A stretch of 64,000 bases of DNA from an uncultured Eubacterium sp. (GCA_934316845.1 CAKRDZ010000001.1:164794-228793); one strand, 5' to 3'; positions 25,814-35,183 are shown, counted from the first letter of the stretch. Program-made: numbers and translations. The notes: generated by a model not told the origin, from the letters alone.

Positions 25814-26409
25814 AAAACAAACTTAATATTACGGATTCCGCGGAATTGGCAAAAATGGAAGAAAAAATCAGTAAGAAAAAAGCAGTTGAGTTGTTTGGAA
25901 ATGGATATTTGAATCGATATAAGGCGGGGACATTTCAGATGCTGGCGGCAATTCATGAGTATTTATTTGATGAGATATATGATTTTGCCGGGAAAATGCG
26001 AACTGTAAATATGGCAAAAGGAAATTTTAGATTTGCGCCGGTTATGTATCTGGAAGTGGCAATTGAGAATATTGAGAAGATGCCTCAGACGACATTTGAT
26101 GAAATTATTGAAAAATATGTAGAGATGAACATAGCGCATCCGTTTCGCGAGGGAAATGGCAGAAGTACCAGAATCTGGCTGGATTTGCTTCTGAAAGAAA
26201 AATTGAATGTGGTTGTTGACTGGAGCCGGGTTGATAAAGAAGATTATTTGCTGGCGATGGAAAGAAGTCCGATAAAAGATATTGAGATAAAATATCTCTT
26301 GAAGCAGGCTTTGACAGATAAAGTCAAAGATCGCGAATTGTATATGAAAGGAATAGATCATAGTTATTATTATGAAGGGTATGCCGTGTATAAAGCGGAG
26401 GAGTTGTAA
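25804..26409 (+). CDS. fic: Fic/DOC protein, class III-like (self-inhibited)
   Basis: A 201-residue Fic-domain protein. The active-site motif HPFREGNGR lies at residues 112-120. A C-terminal SYYYEG at 187-192 fits the inhibitory helix motif (S/T)xxxE(G/N), which in class III Fic proteins places the Glu to block ATP. Fic enzymes usually AMPylate target proteins; class III members of the Neisseria type act on gyrase or related targets after self-activation. AAAGGAGG lies 6 bases before ATG 25804. It is coupled to the SGNH hydrolase, and no separate antitoxin gene is present, which fits self-inhibition. Confidence 0.88.
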   Translation: MALENKLNITDSAELAKMEEKISKKKAVELFGNGYLNRYKAGTFQMLAAIHEYLFDEIYDFAGKMRTVNMAKGNFRFAPVMYLEVAIENIEKMPQTTFDEIIEKYVEMNIAHPFREGNGRSTRIWLDLLLKEKLNVVVDWSRVDKEDYLLAMERSPIKDIEIKYLLKQALTDKVKDRELYMKGIDHSYYYEGYAVYKAEEL

Positions 26410-26494
26410 GGAAGTCTAACAGATATGAAAGAAAGCCTTTAAATTAATTTTCTTTTTGTTTGGTGTCATTCCATAGCGGATGCTCGCTGCTTCT

Positions 26495-26526
26495 GGCATG
26501 ACCGCTTGTTTTGTGGAAGTCATGCC
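26495..26526. repeat. Hairpin after fic
   Basis: GGCATGAC (26495-26502) pairs with GTCATGCC (26519-26526). The same GGCATGACCGC sequence appears again at about 26553-26563. It could be a transcription end for the fic unit, though the T run starts only about 10 bases later. Confidence 0.4.
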
Positions 26527-26590
26527 GAATTACAAATTTTTTTCGTGCGGCATGACCGCCAGCCTATCTTACTAGATCGTCAATAAATCA

Positions 26591-26869
26591 TTACGGGCAA
26601 AAATACAAAGAAAGCAAAAAAGTACCGTAAAAAGTGGAAAAATATGGAAATAAAAGTGGAAAAAATTTAAATTTTACGGGCAAAAACACAGAAAAAAGAA
26701 AAAAGTACCGTAAAAAGTGGAAAAATATGGAAATAAAAGTGGAAAAAATTTAAATTTTACGGGCAAAAACACAGAAAAAAGAAAAAAGTACCGTAAAATT
26801 ACCAAAAAATGTAAGAAATAGTCTAAAAATTACGGTCCAATTGTGGATTATTTCATATTTTGCCCGTAA
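26591..26869. mobile_element. 279-bp element with 12-bp terminal inverted repeats (MITE-like candidate)
   Basis: TTACGGGCAAAA (26591-26602) is exactly inverted as TTTTGCCCGTAA (26858-26869). Inside are two and a half copies of an 83-bp repeat, plus repeated TTACGG/CCGTAA pairs that could fold as successive hairpins. It is very A-rich on the plus strand and has no ORF. I see no target-site duplication and no transposase nearby, so calling it a mobile element is inference. Confidence 0.45.
26593..26799. repeat. 83-bp direct repeats, 2.5 copies
   Basis: Units start at 26593, 26676 and 26759 with exact 83-bp spacing; the third is cut after GTACCGTAAAA. Each unit begins ACGGGCAAAAA and contains GTACCGTAAAA about 30 bases later. 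The second unit and the start of the third are identical where they overlap; the first differs in a few bases. Confidence 0.9.
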
Positions 26870-26871
26870 TA

Positions 26872-26994
26872 GCGCCTCCCCTGCCTGCCGCGCCCCGCCA
26901 TTCCCGGAAATGGATAGCTCCCCTCGCCCCCTGCACCGGAGCCCCCCCAGCATCGAAGCCCCATAACACCACCGCCGCCCACCCCCCTCCCCTT
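26872..26994. other. C-rich tract before the sugar kinase gene
   Basis: About 120 bases are dominated by C on the plus strand, with runs such as CCCCCCC and CCCCCCTCCCC, in an otherwise AT-rich spacer. The G-rich complement has several G runs that could form a quadruplex. No coding sequence with a ribosome binding site is present. The rest of the 26410-27043 gap holds only the repeats described here. Confidence 0.6.
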
Positions 26995-27043
26995 ATCGAG
27001 AAAATATCGCCAAATTCTGCAAACTTTCCTCAAAAAGAAACAC

Positions 27044-27072
27044 TTGCCCCATCGAATTTTTCGTTGTATAAT
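27044..27072 (+). promoter_or_regulatory. Promoter for the PfkB kinase gene
   Basis: TTGCCC (27044-27049), 17 bp and a perfect TATAAT (27067-27072), about 38 bp before the ATG. Confidence 0.75.
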
Positions 27073-27109
27073 GGTATGCAGAAAAATATTCAGTTTGGAG
27101 GAAGAAAAA

Positions 27110-28207
27110 ATGAACTTAAATTTAAGACCCGCAGAAGAATGTAAATATGATGCTGTTTCGCTTGGCGAAGTTATGCTTCGTCTGGATCCGGGCGAAGGAC
27201 GCATCCGTACCGCAAGATCGTTTCGTGCCTGGGAAGGCGGCGGTGAGTACAATGTAGTTCGTGGACTGAGAAGATGCTTTGGCATGAACACAGGTGTGAT
27301 CACAGCATTTGCGGACAATGAAGTAGGTAAATTGATGGAAGACTTCATTTTGCAGGGCGGTGTCGACACTTCTTTGATCAAATGGATGGAGACCGACGGA
27401 ATCGGACGTGTATGTCGTAATGGTTTGAACTTTACCGAGCGCGGATTTGGTATCCGTGGTGCCGTTGGATGTTCCGACCGTGCGAATACAGCCATTTCTA
27501 AGGCAAAACCGGAAGATTTCGATTTTGATTATATCTTTGGCGAATTGGGTGCACGCTGGTTACATACCGGTGGAATTTATGCTGCTTTGTCCGAGCAGTC
27601 ATGCGAGACCGTATTGGCAGCGATCAAAGCAGCGAAGAAGTACGGAACCATCGTTTCTTATGACCTCAACTACCGTCCATCCATGTGGAGCGCGATCGGT
27701 GGTATCGAGAAAGCACAGGAAGTGAATAAAGAAATCGCAAAATACGTAGACGTAATGATCGGAAATGAAGAAGATTTCACGGCTTGTCTTGGATTTGAGA
27801 TTGAGGGAAATGACGCCAATCTGAAAGAATTGAATTTGGACGGATATAAGAAAATGATCAACGAGGCAGCGAAGACATATCCAAACTTTAAGGCTGTAGC
27901 AACGACGCTTCGTGAAGTAAAGACAGCGACAGTCAATGACTGGAGTGCGATCTGCTGGGCAGATGGCGAGATCTTCAAAGCCAAAGATTATAAAGGACTG
28001 GAGATCATGGACCGTGTCGGCGGCGGAGATTCCTTTGCTTCCGGTCTGATCTACGGTCTGATGACAACAGAAAATGCAGAACTTGCTGTAAATTATGGTG
28101 CAGCTCACGGTGCATTGGCAATGACAACCCCTGGTGATACTACGATGGCAAGCAAGAAAGAAGTAGAAGCCATCATGGGCGGTGCAGGAGCGCGCGTACA
28201 GCGATAA
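27110..28207 (+). CDS. PfkB-family sugar kinase (2-keto-3-deoxygluconate kinase-like)
   Basis: A 365-residue PfkB kinase. It has the N-terminal sugar-binding motif (WEGGGEYNVVRGL) and the C-terminal signature DRVGGGDSFASGLIYG with the catalytic Asp. The overall sequence fits KdgK-like kinases that phosphorylate 2-keto-3-deoxygluconate, but substrate choice among PfkB members is hard to read. ATG 27110 has GGAGG 8 bases upstream and lies after the promoter; an upstream in-frame ATG overlaps the -35 box and is excluded. dapL follows after 51 bp; no partner aldolase is next to it. Confidence 0.8.
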   Translation: MNLNLRPAEECKYDAVSLGEVMLRLDPGEGRIRTARSFRAWEGGGEYNVVRGLRRCFGMNTGVITAFADNEVGKLMEDFILQGGVDTSLIKWMETDGIGRVCRNGLNFTERGFGIRGAVGCSDRANTAISKAKPEDFDFDYIFGELGARWLHTGGIYAALSEQSCETVLAAIKAAKKYGTIVSYDLNYRPSMWSAIGGIEKAQEVNKEIAKYVDVMIGNEEDFTACLGFEIEGNDANLKELNLDGYKKMINEAAKTYPNFKAVATTLREVKTATVNDWSAICWADGEIFKAKDYKGLEIMDRVGGGDSFASGLIYGLMTTENAELAVNYGAAHGALAMTTPGDTTMASKKEVEAIMGGAGARVQR

Positions 28208-28258
28208 TTTAGCGGTGATCCGCGGATAAACGAACATAGATTTGTATGGAGGAATGAC

Positions 28259-29470
28259 ATGTATAAAATTAATGACAACTATTTAAAATTACCTGGAAGT
28301 TACCTTTTTTCGACGATCGCGAAGAAAGTAAATGCGTATACAGAAGCAAATCCGGACAAAAAAGTGATCCGCCTCGGAATCGGAGACGTAACACTTCCCC
28401 TTGCGCCGGCAGTCATTGAAGCAATGCACAAAGCCGTTGATGAGATGGCTCATGCCGAGACATTTCACGGTTATGCACCGGATCTTGGCTACGAATTTCT
28501 GCGCAGTGCAATCGTAGAAAACGATTACAAAGCACGCGGCGTGGACATTGCTATCGACGAGATCTTCGTCAGCGACGGAGCAAAGAGCGATTCCGGAAAC
28601 ATCGGAGACATTTTCGCACAGAATAACCGTATCGCAGTATGTGATCCGGTTTACCCGGTTTACGTAGACACCAATGCCATGGCAGGTAGAACCGGAGACT
28701 ACGTGAAAGAGAAAGAAGCATGGTCAAATGTAATTTATATGCCATGTACCGCAGAAAATAATTTTGTACCGGAACTTCCAAAAGAGACACCGGACATCAT
28801 TTACATCTGCTGTCCAAACAATCCGACTGGAACAACATTAAATAAAGATCAGCTTCAGAAGTGGGTTGACTTTGCTTTGACAAAAGGTTCTGTTATCATT
28901 TATGATGCAGCTTATGAAGCATACATTTCCGAGGACGACGTACCACACAGCATTTACGAATGCGATGGCGCGAAGAAATGTGCGATCGAGATGAGAAGTT
29001 TCTCCAAAAATGCCGGATTTACCGGAACTCGTCTTGGATTTACCGTAATTCCGAAAGAGCTTACCTGTGACGGCGTATCGTTGAACAGTCTCTGGGCAAG
29101 AAGACACGGAACCAAGTTCAATGGAGCACCTTATATCATCCAGCGTGCCGGAGAAGCGGTATACAGTCCGGAAGGAAAGAAACAGACAAAAGAGCAGATT
29201 GCATATTACATGAACAATGCAAAGATCATCCGCGAGGGATTGACCAATGCCGGATATACCGTATTTGGCGGTGTAAACGCACCATATATCTGGTTGAAGA
29301 CACCGGACAATATGACATCCTGGGATTTCTTCGATTATTTGCTTGAAAATCTCAACATCGTCGGAACACCGGGAAGCGGTTTCGGACCAAGCGGAGAAGG
29401 ATATTTCCGGCTGACTGCATTTGGCTCTTTAGAGAATACCAAAGAGGCGATGGAGCGCATCGTAAAATAA
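28259..29470 (+). CDS. dapL: LL-diaminopimelate aminotransferase
   Basis: A 403-residue class I/II aminotransferase. The N-terminus (MYKINDNYLKLPGSYLF, LGIGDVTLPL) is that of DapL. The PLP-binding lysine is in SFSKNAGFTGTRLG near residue 250. DapL converts tetrahydrodipicolinate directly to LL-diaminopimelate using glutamate, bypassing the acylated intermediates, in lysine and peptidoglycan synthesis. GGAGG lies 6 bases before ATG. Tetrahydrodipicolinate belongs to the same pathway that feeds dipicolinate synthesis (dpaAB, 20 kb away). Confidence 0.93.
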   Translation: MYKINDNYLKLPGSYLFSTIAKKVNAYTEANPDKKVIRLGIGDVTLPLAPAVIEAMHKAVDEMAHAETFHGYAPDLGYEFLRSAIVENDYKARGVDIAIDEIFVSDGAKSDSGNIGDIFAQNNRIAVCDPVYPVYVDTNAMAGRTGDYVKEKEAWSNVIYMPCTAENNFVPELPKETPDIIYICCPNNPTGTTLNKDQLQKWVDFALTKGSVIIYDAAYEAYISEDDVPHSIYECDGAKKCAIEMRSFSKNAGFTGTRLGFTVIPKELTCDGVSLNSLWARRHGTKFNGAPYIIQRAGEAVYSPEGKKQTKEQIAYYMNNAKIIREGLTNAGYTVFGGVNAPYIWLKTPDNMTSWDFFDYLLENLNIVGTPGSGFGPSGEGYFRLTAFGSLENTKEAMERIVK

Positions 29471-29504
29471 ATTCGTGCCATGTCGTCTCAGAATGGAGGT
29501 CTAT

Positions 29505-30422
29505 ATGAAGAAACGTAGTAAAATAACCGCAGTGCTGCTTAGCCTGGCATTGCTGATCTGTGCTCTGCCGGCTACGGTTGTGAAGGCAGATTCCACAGCA
29601 AATTCGGATGATACATCCGTAGAGGTTTCTCCTTATATCTCATTGGGAGCAGACTTGAACGCACAGCAGAAAGACATTGTCTTAAGTCTCCTTGGCGTGA
29701 CCGAGTCAGACCTTGACAATTATGAAGTTTTACAGGTAACGAACAAAGACGAACATGAATATCTTGACGACTACCTTTCCGCTTCGGTCATCGGAACGAA
29801 AGCACTTTCGTCCGTCCGCATCGAAAAAGGCGAAGAGGGAAAGGGGATTCATGTAGAGACAAAAAATATCACCTATTGTACGAGCGGAATGTACACCAAT
29901 GCGCTGATCACCGCCGGTATCACGGATGCCGATGTGATCGTTGCCGGACCATTTGAACTTTCCGGTACGGCGGCGCTTGTCGGTGCGATGAAAGCCTATG
30001 AGGCAATGACCGGCGAGACATTGAGCGATGACCGCGAGGATGCCGCAACCAACGAACTTGTGCTGACCAGTGAACTGGCACAGAGCATTGGCTCTGATGA
30101 TGCGGAGCAGTTGATGGCGCTTGTGAAAGAAAAAGTGGCAAACGGCGATATCAAAGATGCAGAAGGTCTTCAGAAAGCGGTAGAAGAGTCTGCCGACGAA
30201 CTTGGTGTCAGCCTGACCGATGCGCAGAAGCAGAAACTCGCACAATTATTTGACAAAATCAGTAAATTGGATCTTGATGTCGATAAATTGAAGCAGCAGG
30301 CAGAAAACATCTACAACAAACTCCAGGATTTGGGGCTGACCGTGGATGAGGCGCAGAGCTGGCTTGACAAGATCGTATCATTCTTTAAAAAAATTGCCGA
30401 GACGGTATCGTCCTGGTTCTAG
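29505..30422 (+). CDS. DUF1002 secreted protein
   Basis: A 305-residue protein with a clear signal peptide (MKKRSKITAVLLSLALLICALPATVVKA, cut after VKA, about residue 28). The mature part matches DUF1002 as I know it: LGADLNAQQKDIVLSLLGV, then ITYCTSGMYTNALITAGITDADVIVAGPFELSGTAALVGAMKAYE split across helices. The C-terminal half is helical. Function unknown; relatives are extracytoplasmic in Firmicutes. ATG 29505 has GGAGGT 4 bases upstream. Followed by two hairpins that end transcription. Confidence 0.85.
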   Translation: MKKRSKITAVLLSLALLICALPATVVKADSTANSDDTSVEVSPYISLGADLNAQQKDIVLSLLGVTESDLDNYEVLQVTNKDEHEYLDDYLSASVIGTKALSSVRIEKGEEGKGIHVETKNITYCTSGMYTNALITAGITDADVIVAGPFELSGTAALVGAMKAYEAMTGETLSDDREDAATNELVLTSELAQSIGSDDAEQLMALVKEKVANGDIKDAEGLQKAVEESADELGVSLTDAQKQKLAQLFDKISKLDLDVDKLKQQAENIYNKLQDLGLTVDEAQSWLDKIVSFFKKIAETVSSWF

Positions 30423-30460
30423 TATAAGGATCCGTTGTACCGGATTTTTATAGAAAAGTG

Positions 30461-30509
30461 AAAATCTCCCTGTTTTGGTGCGGTGGCACCGGAGCGGGGA
30501 GATTTTTTT
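30461..30509 (+). terminator. Intrinsic terminator after the DUF1002 gene
   Basis: AAAATCTCCC (30461-30470) pairs with GGGAGATTTT around a GGTGC/GCACC inner stem, followed by a T run to 30509. A smaller hairpin ATCCG/CGGAT with TTTTT lies just before, at about 30429-30449. Confidence 0.85.
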
Positions 30510-30512
30510 GAC

Positions 30513-30542
30513 TTGCCATTCTATGCCTCACTGTGATATAAT
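30513..30542 (+). promoter_or_regulatory. Promoter for the teichoic-acid-type polymerase genes
   Basis: TTGCCA (30513-30518), 18 bp and a perfect TATAAT (30537-30542), about 47 bp before the first polymerase gene. It directly follows the terminator of the previous gene. Confidence 0.7.
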
Positions 30543-30588
30543 AAACTATGTGTGCACAAACGCACGAAAAGAGATGGAGGAATGTCAC

Positions 30589-32781
30589 ATGAAGATAAGT
30601 ATAGTTATTGCTTATCATGATGAAAAACAGTATATAAAAGACTGTTTGGCGAGCCTTGCAGAGCAGACATTTCAGGACTTTGAAGTAATCCTTGTCTGTG
30701 ATGGATGCGGGGCACCGGAAGAAGGGATTCCGGAGAAGCTGAACATTGTGACCGTGATGCAGGAAGAAAAAGGTGTCGCGGCGGCAAGAAATGCGGGAAT
30801 AGAAAAAGCCCGGGGAGAATATGTATTGTTTCTGGATGCCGACGATTATCTGGCAGAAGAGACACTGGAGGTACTGGCAGAGAAAGCAGATGGTGAGACA
30901 CTGGTATATGGGCCAAAGACGTCAACCTGGTACAGCAGAAAAGTATATCAGGACAATGGGGAAGAATTGGACGAGCAGAACGATACCAATGATGTCAGTG
31001 CAGAAGAGAAACAAACAAAGAGAAATCCGGAGGATCCCTATGACTTTTTGGTTGCACATACCAAAAATTGGCAGAACATATCGGTGCTTGGCCTGTTGAT
31101 CCCGCGGAAGTTTTTGATGGAAAATCAGATCCGTTTCTGTGAAGAACTGGTGTATGATGCCGATATTCCGGTGCTTATGGAGATGCTGGCAAAGGCATCA
31201 AAGACAGCTTATCAGGAAAAGGGAATTTATATCAAGAGAAAGCACAACGATCCGATCAATCTGCCGTCGCTTTTACAGAAAAAGGATGCCGCGAAAAAAG
31301 TGGCAGAGGCGATGAAGAGTTACCGCCTGGCAAGTCCATTTGCAGACAGAGAGAACGCAAAGGTATTTCATTACCGTTTTGCAATGTGCCTTGTGACGAT
31401 GATCTCGCCATATATGATAGAGAGCAAAGCGGCAGAGAAAAAAGAGACTGCCGGGGAATTAAAACAGACATTGGAAATACTTGGAAAAGATGGCTGGGCA
31501 CAGATCCCATTGAAACATCATCCGAGAAAACTGATCGCCTATGGTCTTGCCGGTGATGCCGCTAAGATCGTAAAGAAGACGAGAAACCATGCGAGACGCC
31601 AGACGTTGTTTCGCGTATGCACGAGCCGCGCAAAATGCAAGCGGTATTTGTACGAAAAAGTATTCAGTAAGATGAAAATGCTTGACGACATGGTAATCTT
31701 TGAGAGTTTCTTTGGAAAAAGTTATTCAGACAGTCCAAAGTACATTTTTGAATATATGAACGAAACATATCCGGGAAAGTACCGGTATATGTGGGTAAAT
31801 GCAGGGAAGAAGCTGAACCTGCCGTATCCGTCAAAGCAGATGAAGCGGTTTAGTTTTAAATATTTCTTTTATATGGCAAGAGCCAAATACATCGTATTTA
31901 ATGGCAGACAGCCACAGTATTTTATCAAACGGAAGGGCAATGTCTTTTTGGAGACATGGCATGGAACTCCGCTGAAAAAGCTGGTATTTGATATGGAAGA
32001 TGTGACGACGGCATCGCCGCTTTACAAAGAGCAGTTTTATATCCAGACGCGTTCGTGGGATTATCTCGTCGCACCGAACCGGTTTTCCGAGGACGTTTTC
32101 CGGCATGCTTTCATGTACGACGGGAAGATGCTGGAGACCGGATATCCGAGAAATGACATTCTGTATTGTAAAGATATGGAAAAACGGATGCGCGAGGTCA
32201 AGGAAGAACTGCATCTGCCGCAGGACAAAAAAATCATCTTGTATGCGCCGACATGGCGGGACGATGAATTTTACGGACATGCCAAATACAAATTTACCCT
32301 GCAGTTAGATCTTGCGAAAATGCAGAAAGAGCTTGGGGATGAATACATCATTTTGCTGCGGACGCATTATTTTATCGCAGATGTGCTCGATCTTTCCGAA
32401 TATGAGGGATTTGCGTACAATCTGAGCAAATACGATGACATCGCGAGATTATATCTTATCTCCGATGTGCTGATCACAGATTATTCATCGGTATTTTTCG
32501 ATTATGCGAACCTGCGCCGGCCGATGCTTTTCTTCACGTATGATCTGGAGAAGTACCGCAGTGTGCTCCGTGGATTTTACATTGATGTGGAAGAAGAACT
32601 TCCGGGACCGATGCTGATGACGACGGAAGAAGTGATCGGGGCATTGCAGGATATCGAAAAAGTTGTAACCGATTATCGTGATAAATATACCGCATTTTGC
32701 GATAAATATTGTGCCTGGGAAGACGGAACGGCGGCGAAAAAGGTCGTAGAAACCGTGTTTTCGGACAAAAGTAACAAATAA
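30589..32781 (+). CDS. GT2 glycosyltransferase fused to CDP-glycerol glycerophosphotransferase (TagF-like)
   Basis: A 730-residue two-domain protein. Residues 1-110 are a GT2 (GT-A) domain with ISIVIAYHDEKQYIKDCL, AAARNAGIEKARGEYV and the metal-binding FLDADDY. Residues about 350-725 are a Glyphos_transf domain with ETWHGTPLKKL, GYPRNDILY, YAPTWRDDEFY, LLRTHYF and ITDYSSVFFDYA, the conserved TagF histidines included. Such enzymes polymerise glycerol- or ribitol-phosphate from the CDP-activated form on a wall-polymer or capsule acceptor. ATG 30589 has GGAGG 8 bases upstream. First of three related genes. Confidence 0.88.
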   Translation: MKISIVIAYHDEKQYIKDCLASLAEQTFQDFEVILVCDGCGAPEEGIPEKLNIVTVMQEEKGVAAARNAGIEKARGEYVLFLDADDYLAEETLEVLAEKADGETLVYGPKTSTWYSRKVYQDNGEELDEQNDTNDVSAEEKQTKRNPEDPYDFLVAHTKNWQNISVLGLLIPRKFLMENQIRFCEELVYDADIPVLMEMLAKASKTAYQEKGIYIKRKHNDPINLPSLLQKKDAAKKVAEAMKSYRLASPFADRENAKVFHYRFAMCLVTMISPYMIESKAAEKKETAGELKQTLEILGKDGWAQIPLKHHPRKLIAYGLAGDAAKIVKKTRNHARRQTLFRVCTSRAKCKRYLYEKVFSKMKMLDDMVIFESFFGKSYSDSPKYIFEYMNETYPGKYRYMWVNAGKKLNLPYPSKQMKRFSFKYFFYMARAKYIVFNGRQPQYFIKRKGNVFLETWHGTPLKKLVFDMEDVTTASPLYKEQFYIQTRSWDYLVAPNRFSEDVFRHAFMYDGKMLETGYPRNDILYCKDMEKRMREVKEELHLPQDKKIILYAPTWRDDEFYGHAKYKFTLQLDLAKMQKELGDEYIILLRTHYFIADVLDLSEYEGFAYNLSKYDDIARLYLISDVLITDYSSVFFDYANLRRPMLFFTYDLEKYRSVLRGFYIDVEEELPGPMLMTTEEVIGALQDIEKVVTDYRDKYTAFCDKYCAWEDGTAAKKVVETVFSDKSNK

Positions 32782-32804
32782 AAAAGATAGAAGGTTTAGA
32801 AGAA

Positions 32805-35183
32805 ATGGCTAAGATTAGTATCATTGTTCCTTATTTGAAAGGACCAGCGTACTTAGAAGATTGTATTCAGAGTATTGAAGACCAGAAAATGGATGACATC
32901 GAAGTGATCCTCGTGGACGATAAAGACGGACATGACGTGCCGGAAAGCATTATGCAGAAGGACTTTGTCAAATATGTCTGTATGGATGACGAAAAAGATG
33001 TCGATGAATTTTATGAAAGAAAACATGCTTTTTTAGAAGAGCGCAGACGGAAGCGTCTGGGGATGACGAAAGAAGAATATGCGGCTCATTTGCTGCAAAA
33101 AGAGCAGCTGAAAGCGGAGGAAGAAGAGGATACGGATGATCCAAACGTTGAAAATCCGGTAGAAGGGGAATTGGAGATCACCCTTCGTCCCTTTGGTGTG
33201 GCAGCAGCGAGAAATACCGGCGTGAAATACGCGACGGGAACGTATCTGTATTTTTTGGATGCAGACGACTATCTGCTGGAAGATGCGCTGCCAAAATTAT
33301 ATCGTCTGGCAGAAGAGAAAAACGCGGATATTGTAACCGGAAACCGCTATGCTTCCTGGTTCCGTCCGATCAGTTTTGATTTTGAAAAAGCAAAAGCCGA
33401 TTCCGAGATTGAGGGAATTGTGCCGCTGGAAGGGGAGGCATTGGAGGACGTTTTGTCAACGCGTTTTACGATGCAGCATTTTCTGATCCGCAGGTCGTAT
33501 TATGATGCGCAGGGCGTGTCTTTCAATGAGATGATCACGTTTTATACGGATGTTCCGGTTATTGCACAACTTCTTGCCGGAGCGGAGGGGAAAATGTGGG
33601 CAGACGGCAGCAGTATCTATGTGTGGCGCCGCCGCAACGATCCTATCCATCTGCCGGCGATCAGCCAGAAGAAGAGAAAGCGCAGAACCGATGATTATAT
33701 CGAGAGTTTTGAGGCTGCAAAAGAAGCGGTAAAAAATGCGGATGAATCGCTGCAGTTTGCGTTAAACCGCCGTTTGTGCCGTTTTACGGTCAGCAAATTT
33801 CCAGACCGCCTGAAGGGTTCAAAGAGTGTGCGCTATACAAAGCACCTGCGTCAGATCCCGAAAGACCAGTTGAAAAAGATTAAAAAGGAACTGACCTTTT
33901 TCCACGGAATCGAACTGGGTTATATTGTAAAAGGAAAATACCGCATCGCGAAGCAGTTTGAGCGAATGGCGCATGTGATGCAGAAAAAACGCGGTCTGCT
34001 CGGAAAACCGATCCAGTACTGGAGATTTTTAGATAAACATATTTTCCAAAAAATGCCAGTGAAAGAGAACTGGGTATTTGTCGAAAGTTTCTTTGGAAAG
34101 AGTTATTCGGACAGCCCGAAATATTTGTATGAATATTTATATGATACATATGGAGATAAATACCATTACATCTGGTGCCTCAATAAGCGTGCCAAAGAGA
34201 TGAAGGGACACCCGCCGATCTGTAAACGGCATACGCTCCGTTATGTATACTACCTGTCCCGTTCGAAGTATATTATCTGCAATACGAGACAGCCGGCGTG
34301 GTTTAAAAAGCGCCCGGAAGTGATGTTTTTGGAGACATGGCACGGTACGCCGCTGAAAAAACTGGCGTTTGACCTGGATGATATTCACGCGGCAAGCCAG
34401 AATCACAAGACGATGTTTTACCGTCAGGGCAAGGCGTGGAATTATCTGATCTCTGCGAACCGTTTCTCGACCGATGTCTTTGAGCGTGCATTCTGTGTGC
34501 CGCGCGAGAAGATCATTGAGGTTGGATATCCGCGAAATGACATCCTGTATTCGGAGCGCGCGGACGAGATTGCGAAAGAAGTGAAGAAAGAATTCGGCAT
34601 TCCGGAGGGCAAGCGCGTTATCCTGTATGCGCCGACATGGCGAGACAACCAGTTTTATGCAAAAGGAAAATACAAATTTACTCTTGCGATGGATCTGGAG
34701 CGTATGCGCAAAGAATTTGGAAAAGACAGTGTCATCCTGCTCCGTACGCATTATTATATTGCGGACAGCCTGGATCTGACCGGACTGGAAGATTTTGTAT
34801 ATAATGGCAGCACATACAATGACGTATCCCGCCTGTATCTGGCGAGCGACATCTGTATCACGGATTATTCGTCAGTATTTTTCGATTACGCGAACCTGCG
34901 CCGTCCGATGCTGTTCTTTGCCTATGATTATGAGGATTATAAAGATGAGATCCGCGGAATGTATTTTGATATGAATACCGAACTTCCGGGGCCTATCGTA
35001 CAGACCAATGACGAACTTGTGGATGCCCTGCATCATATCGATGAGATTTCAGAGAAATACAAAGAACGTTACGACCGCTTCTATGACAAATTCTGTCATG
35101 TAGATGATGGACATGCGGCAAAACGTGCGATTGATATTGTGTTTGAGGGGGCAAAACCTACTTTTGCAGAAACGGAGGAATGA
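32805..35183 (+). CDS. GT2-TagF-like fusion protein, second paralogue
   Basis: A 792-residue paralogue of the preceding protein, with the same GT2 plus Glyphos_transf layout. The GT2 part keeps VPYLKGPAYLEDCI, VAAARNTGVKYATGTY and FLDADDY but has a highly charged insertion at about residues 60-125 (Glu/Lys/Arg-rich) between the nucleotide-binding half and the metal-binding half. The polymerase part has ETWHGTPLKKL, GYPRNDILY, YAPTWRDNQFY and ITDYSSVFFDYA. Probably a membrane-peripheral enzyme making a phosphodiester polymer. It starts 23 bp after the first gene. Confidence 0.88.
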   Translation: MAKISIIVPYLKGPAYLEDCIQSIEDQKMDDIEVILVDDKDGHDVPESIMQKDFVKYVCMDDEKDVDEFYERKHAFLEERRRKRLGMTKEEYAAHLLQKEQLKAEEEEDTDDPNVENPVEGELEITLRPFGVAAARNTGVKYATGTYLYFLDADDYLLEDALPKLYRLAEEKNADIVTGNRYASWFRPISFDFEKAKADSEIEGIVPLEGEALEDVLSTRFTMQHFLIRRSYYDAQGVSFNEMITFYTDVPVIAQLLAGAEGKMWADGSSIYVWRRRNDPIHLPAISQKKRKRRTDDYIESFEAAKEAVKNADESLQFALNRRLCRFTVSKFPDRLKGSKSVRYTKHLRQIPKDQLKKIKKELTFFHGIELGYIVKGKYRIAKQFERMAHVMQKKRGLLGKPIQYWRFLDKHIFQKMPVKENWVFVESFFGKSYSDSPKYLYEYLYDTYGDKYHYIWCLNKRAKEMKGHPPICKRHTLRYVYYLSRSKYIICNTRQPAWFKKRPEVMFLETWHGTPLKKLAFDLDDIHAASQNHKTMFYRQGKAWNYLISANRFSTDVFERAFCVPREKIIEVGYPRNDILYSERADEIAKEVKKEFGIPEGKRVILYAPTWRDNQFYAKGKYKFTLAMDLERMRKEFGKDSVILLRTHYYIADSLDLTGLEDFVYNGSTYNDVSRLYLASDICITDYSSVFFDYANLRRPMLFFAYDYEDYKDEIRGMYFDMNTELPGPIVQTNDELVDALHHIDEISEKYKERYDRFYDKFCHVDDGHAAKRAIDIVFEGAKPTFAETEE

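Noticed and set aside
26593..26799. 83-bp repeats as a CRISPR array
   Set aside because: The units are contiguous copies without spacers and only 2.5 are present.
26848..27495. Antisense frame across the C-rich tract and the kinase start
   Set aside because: Low-complexity Gly/Arg translation of the tract, no ribosome binding site, and overlap with a well-supported gene.
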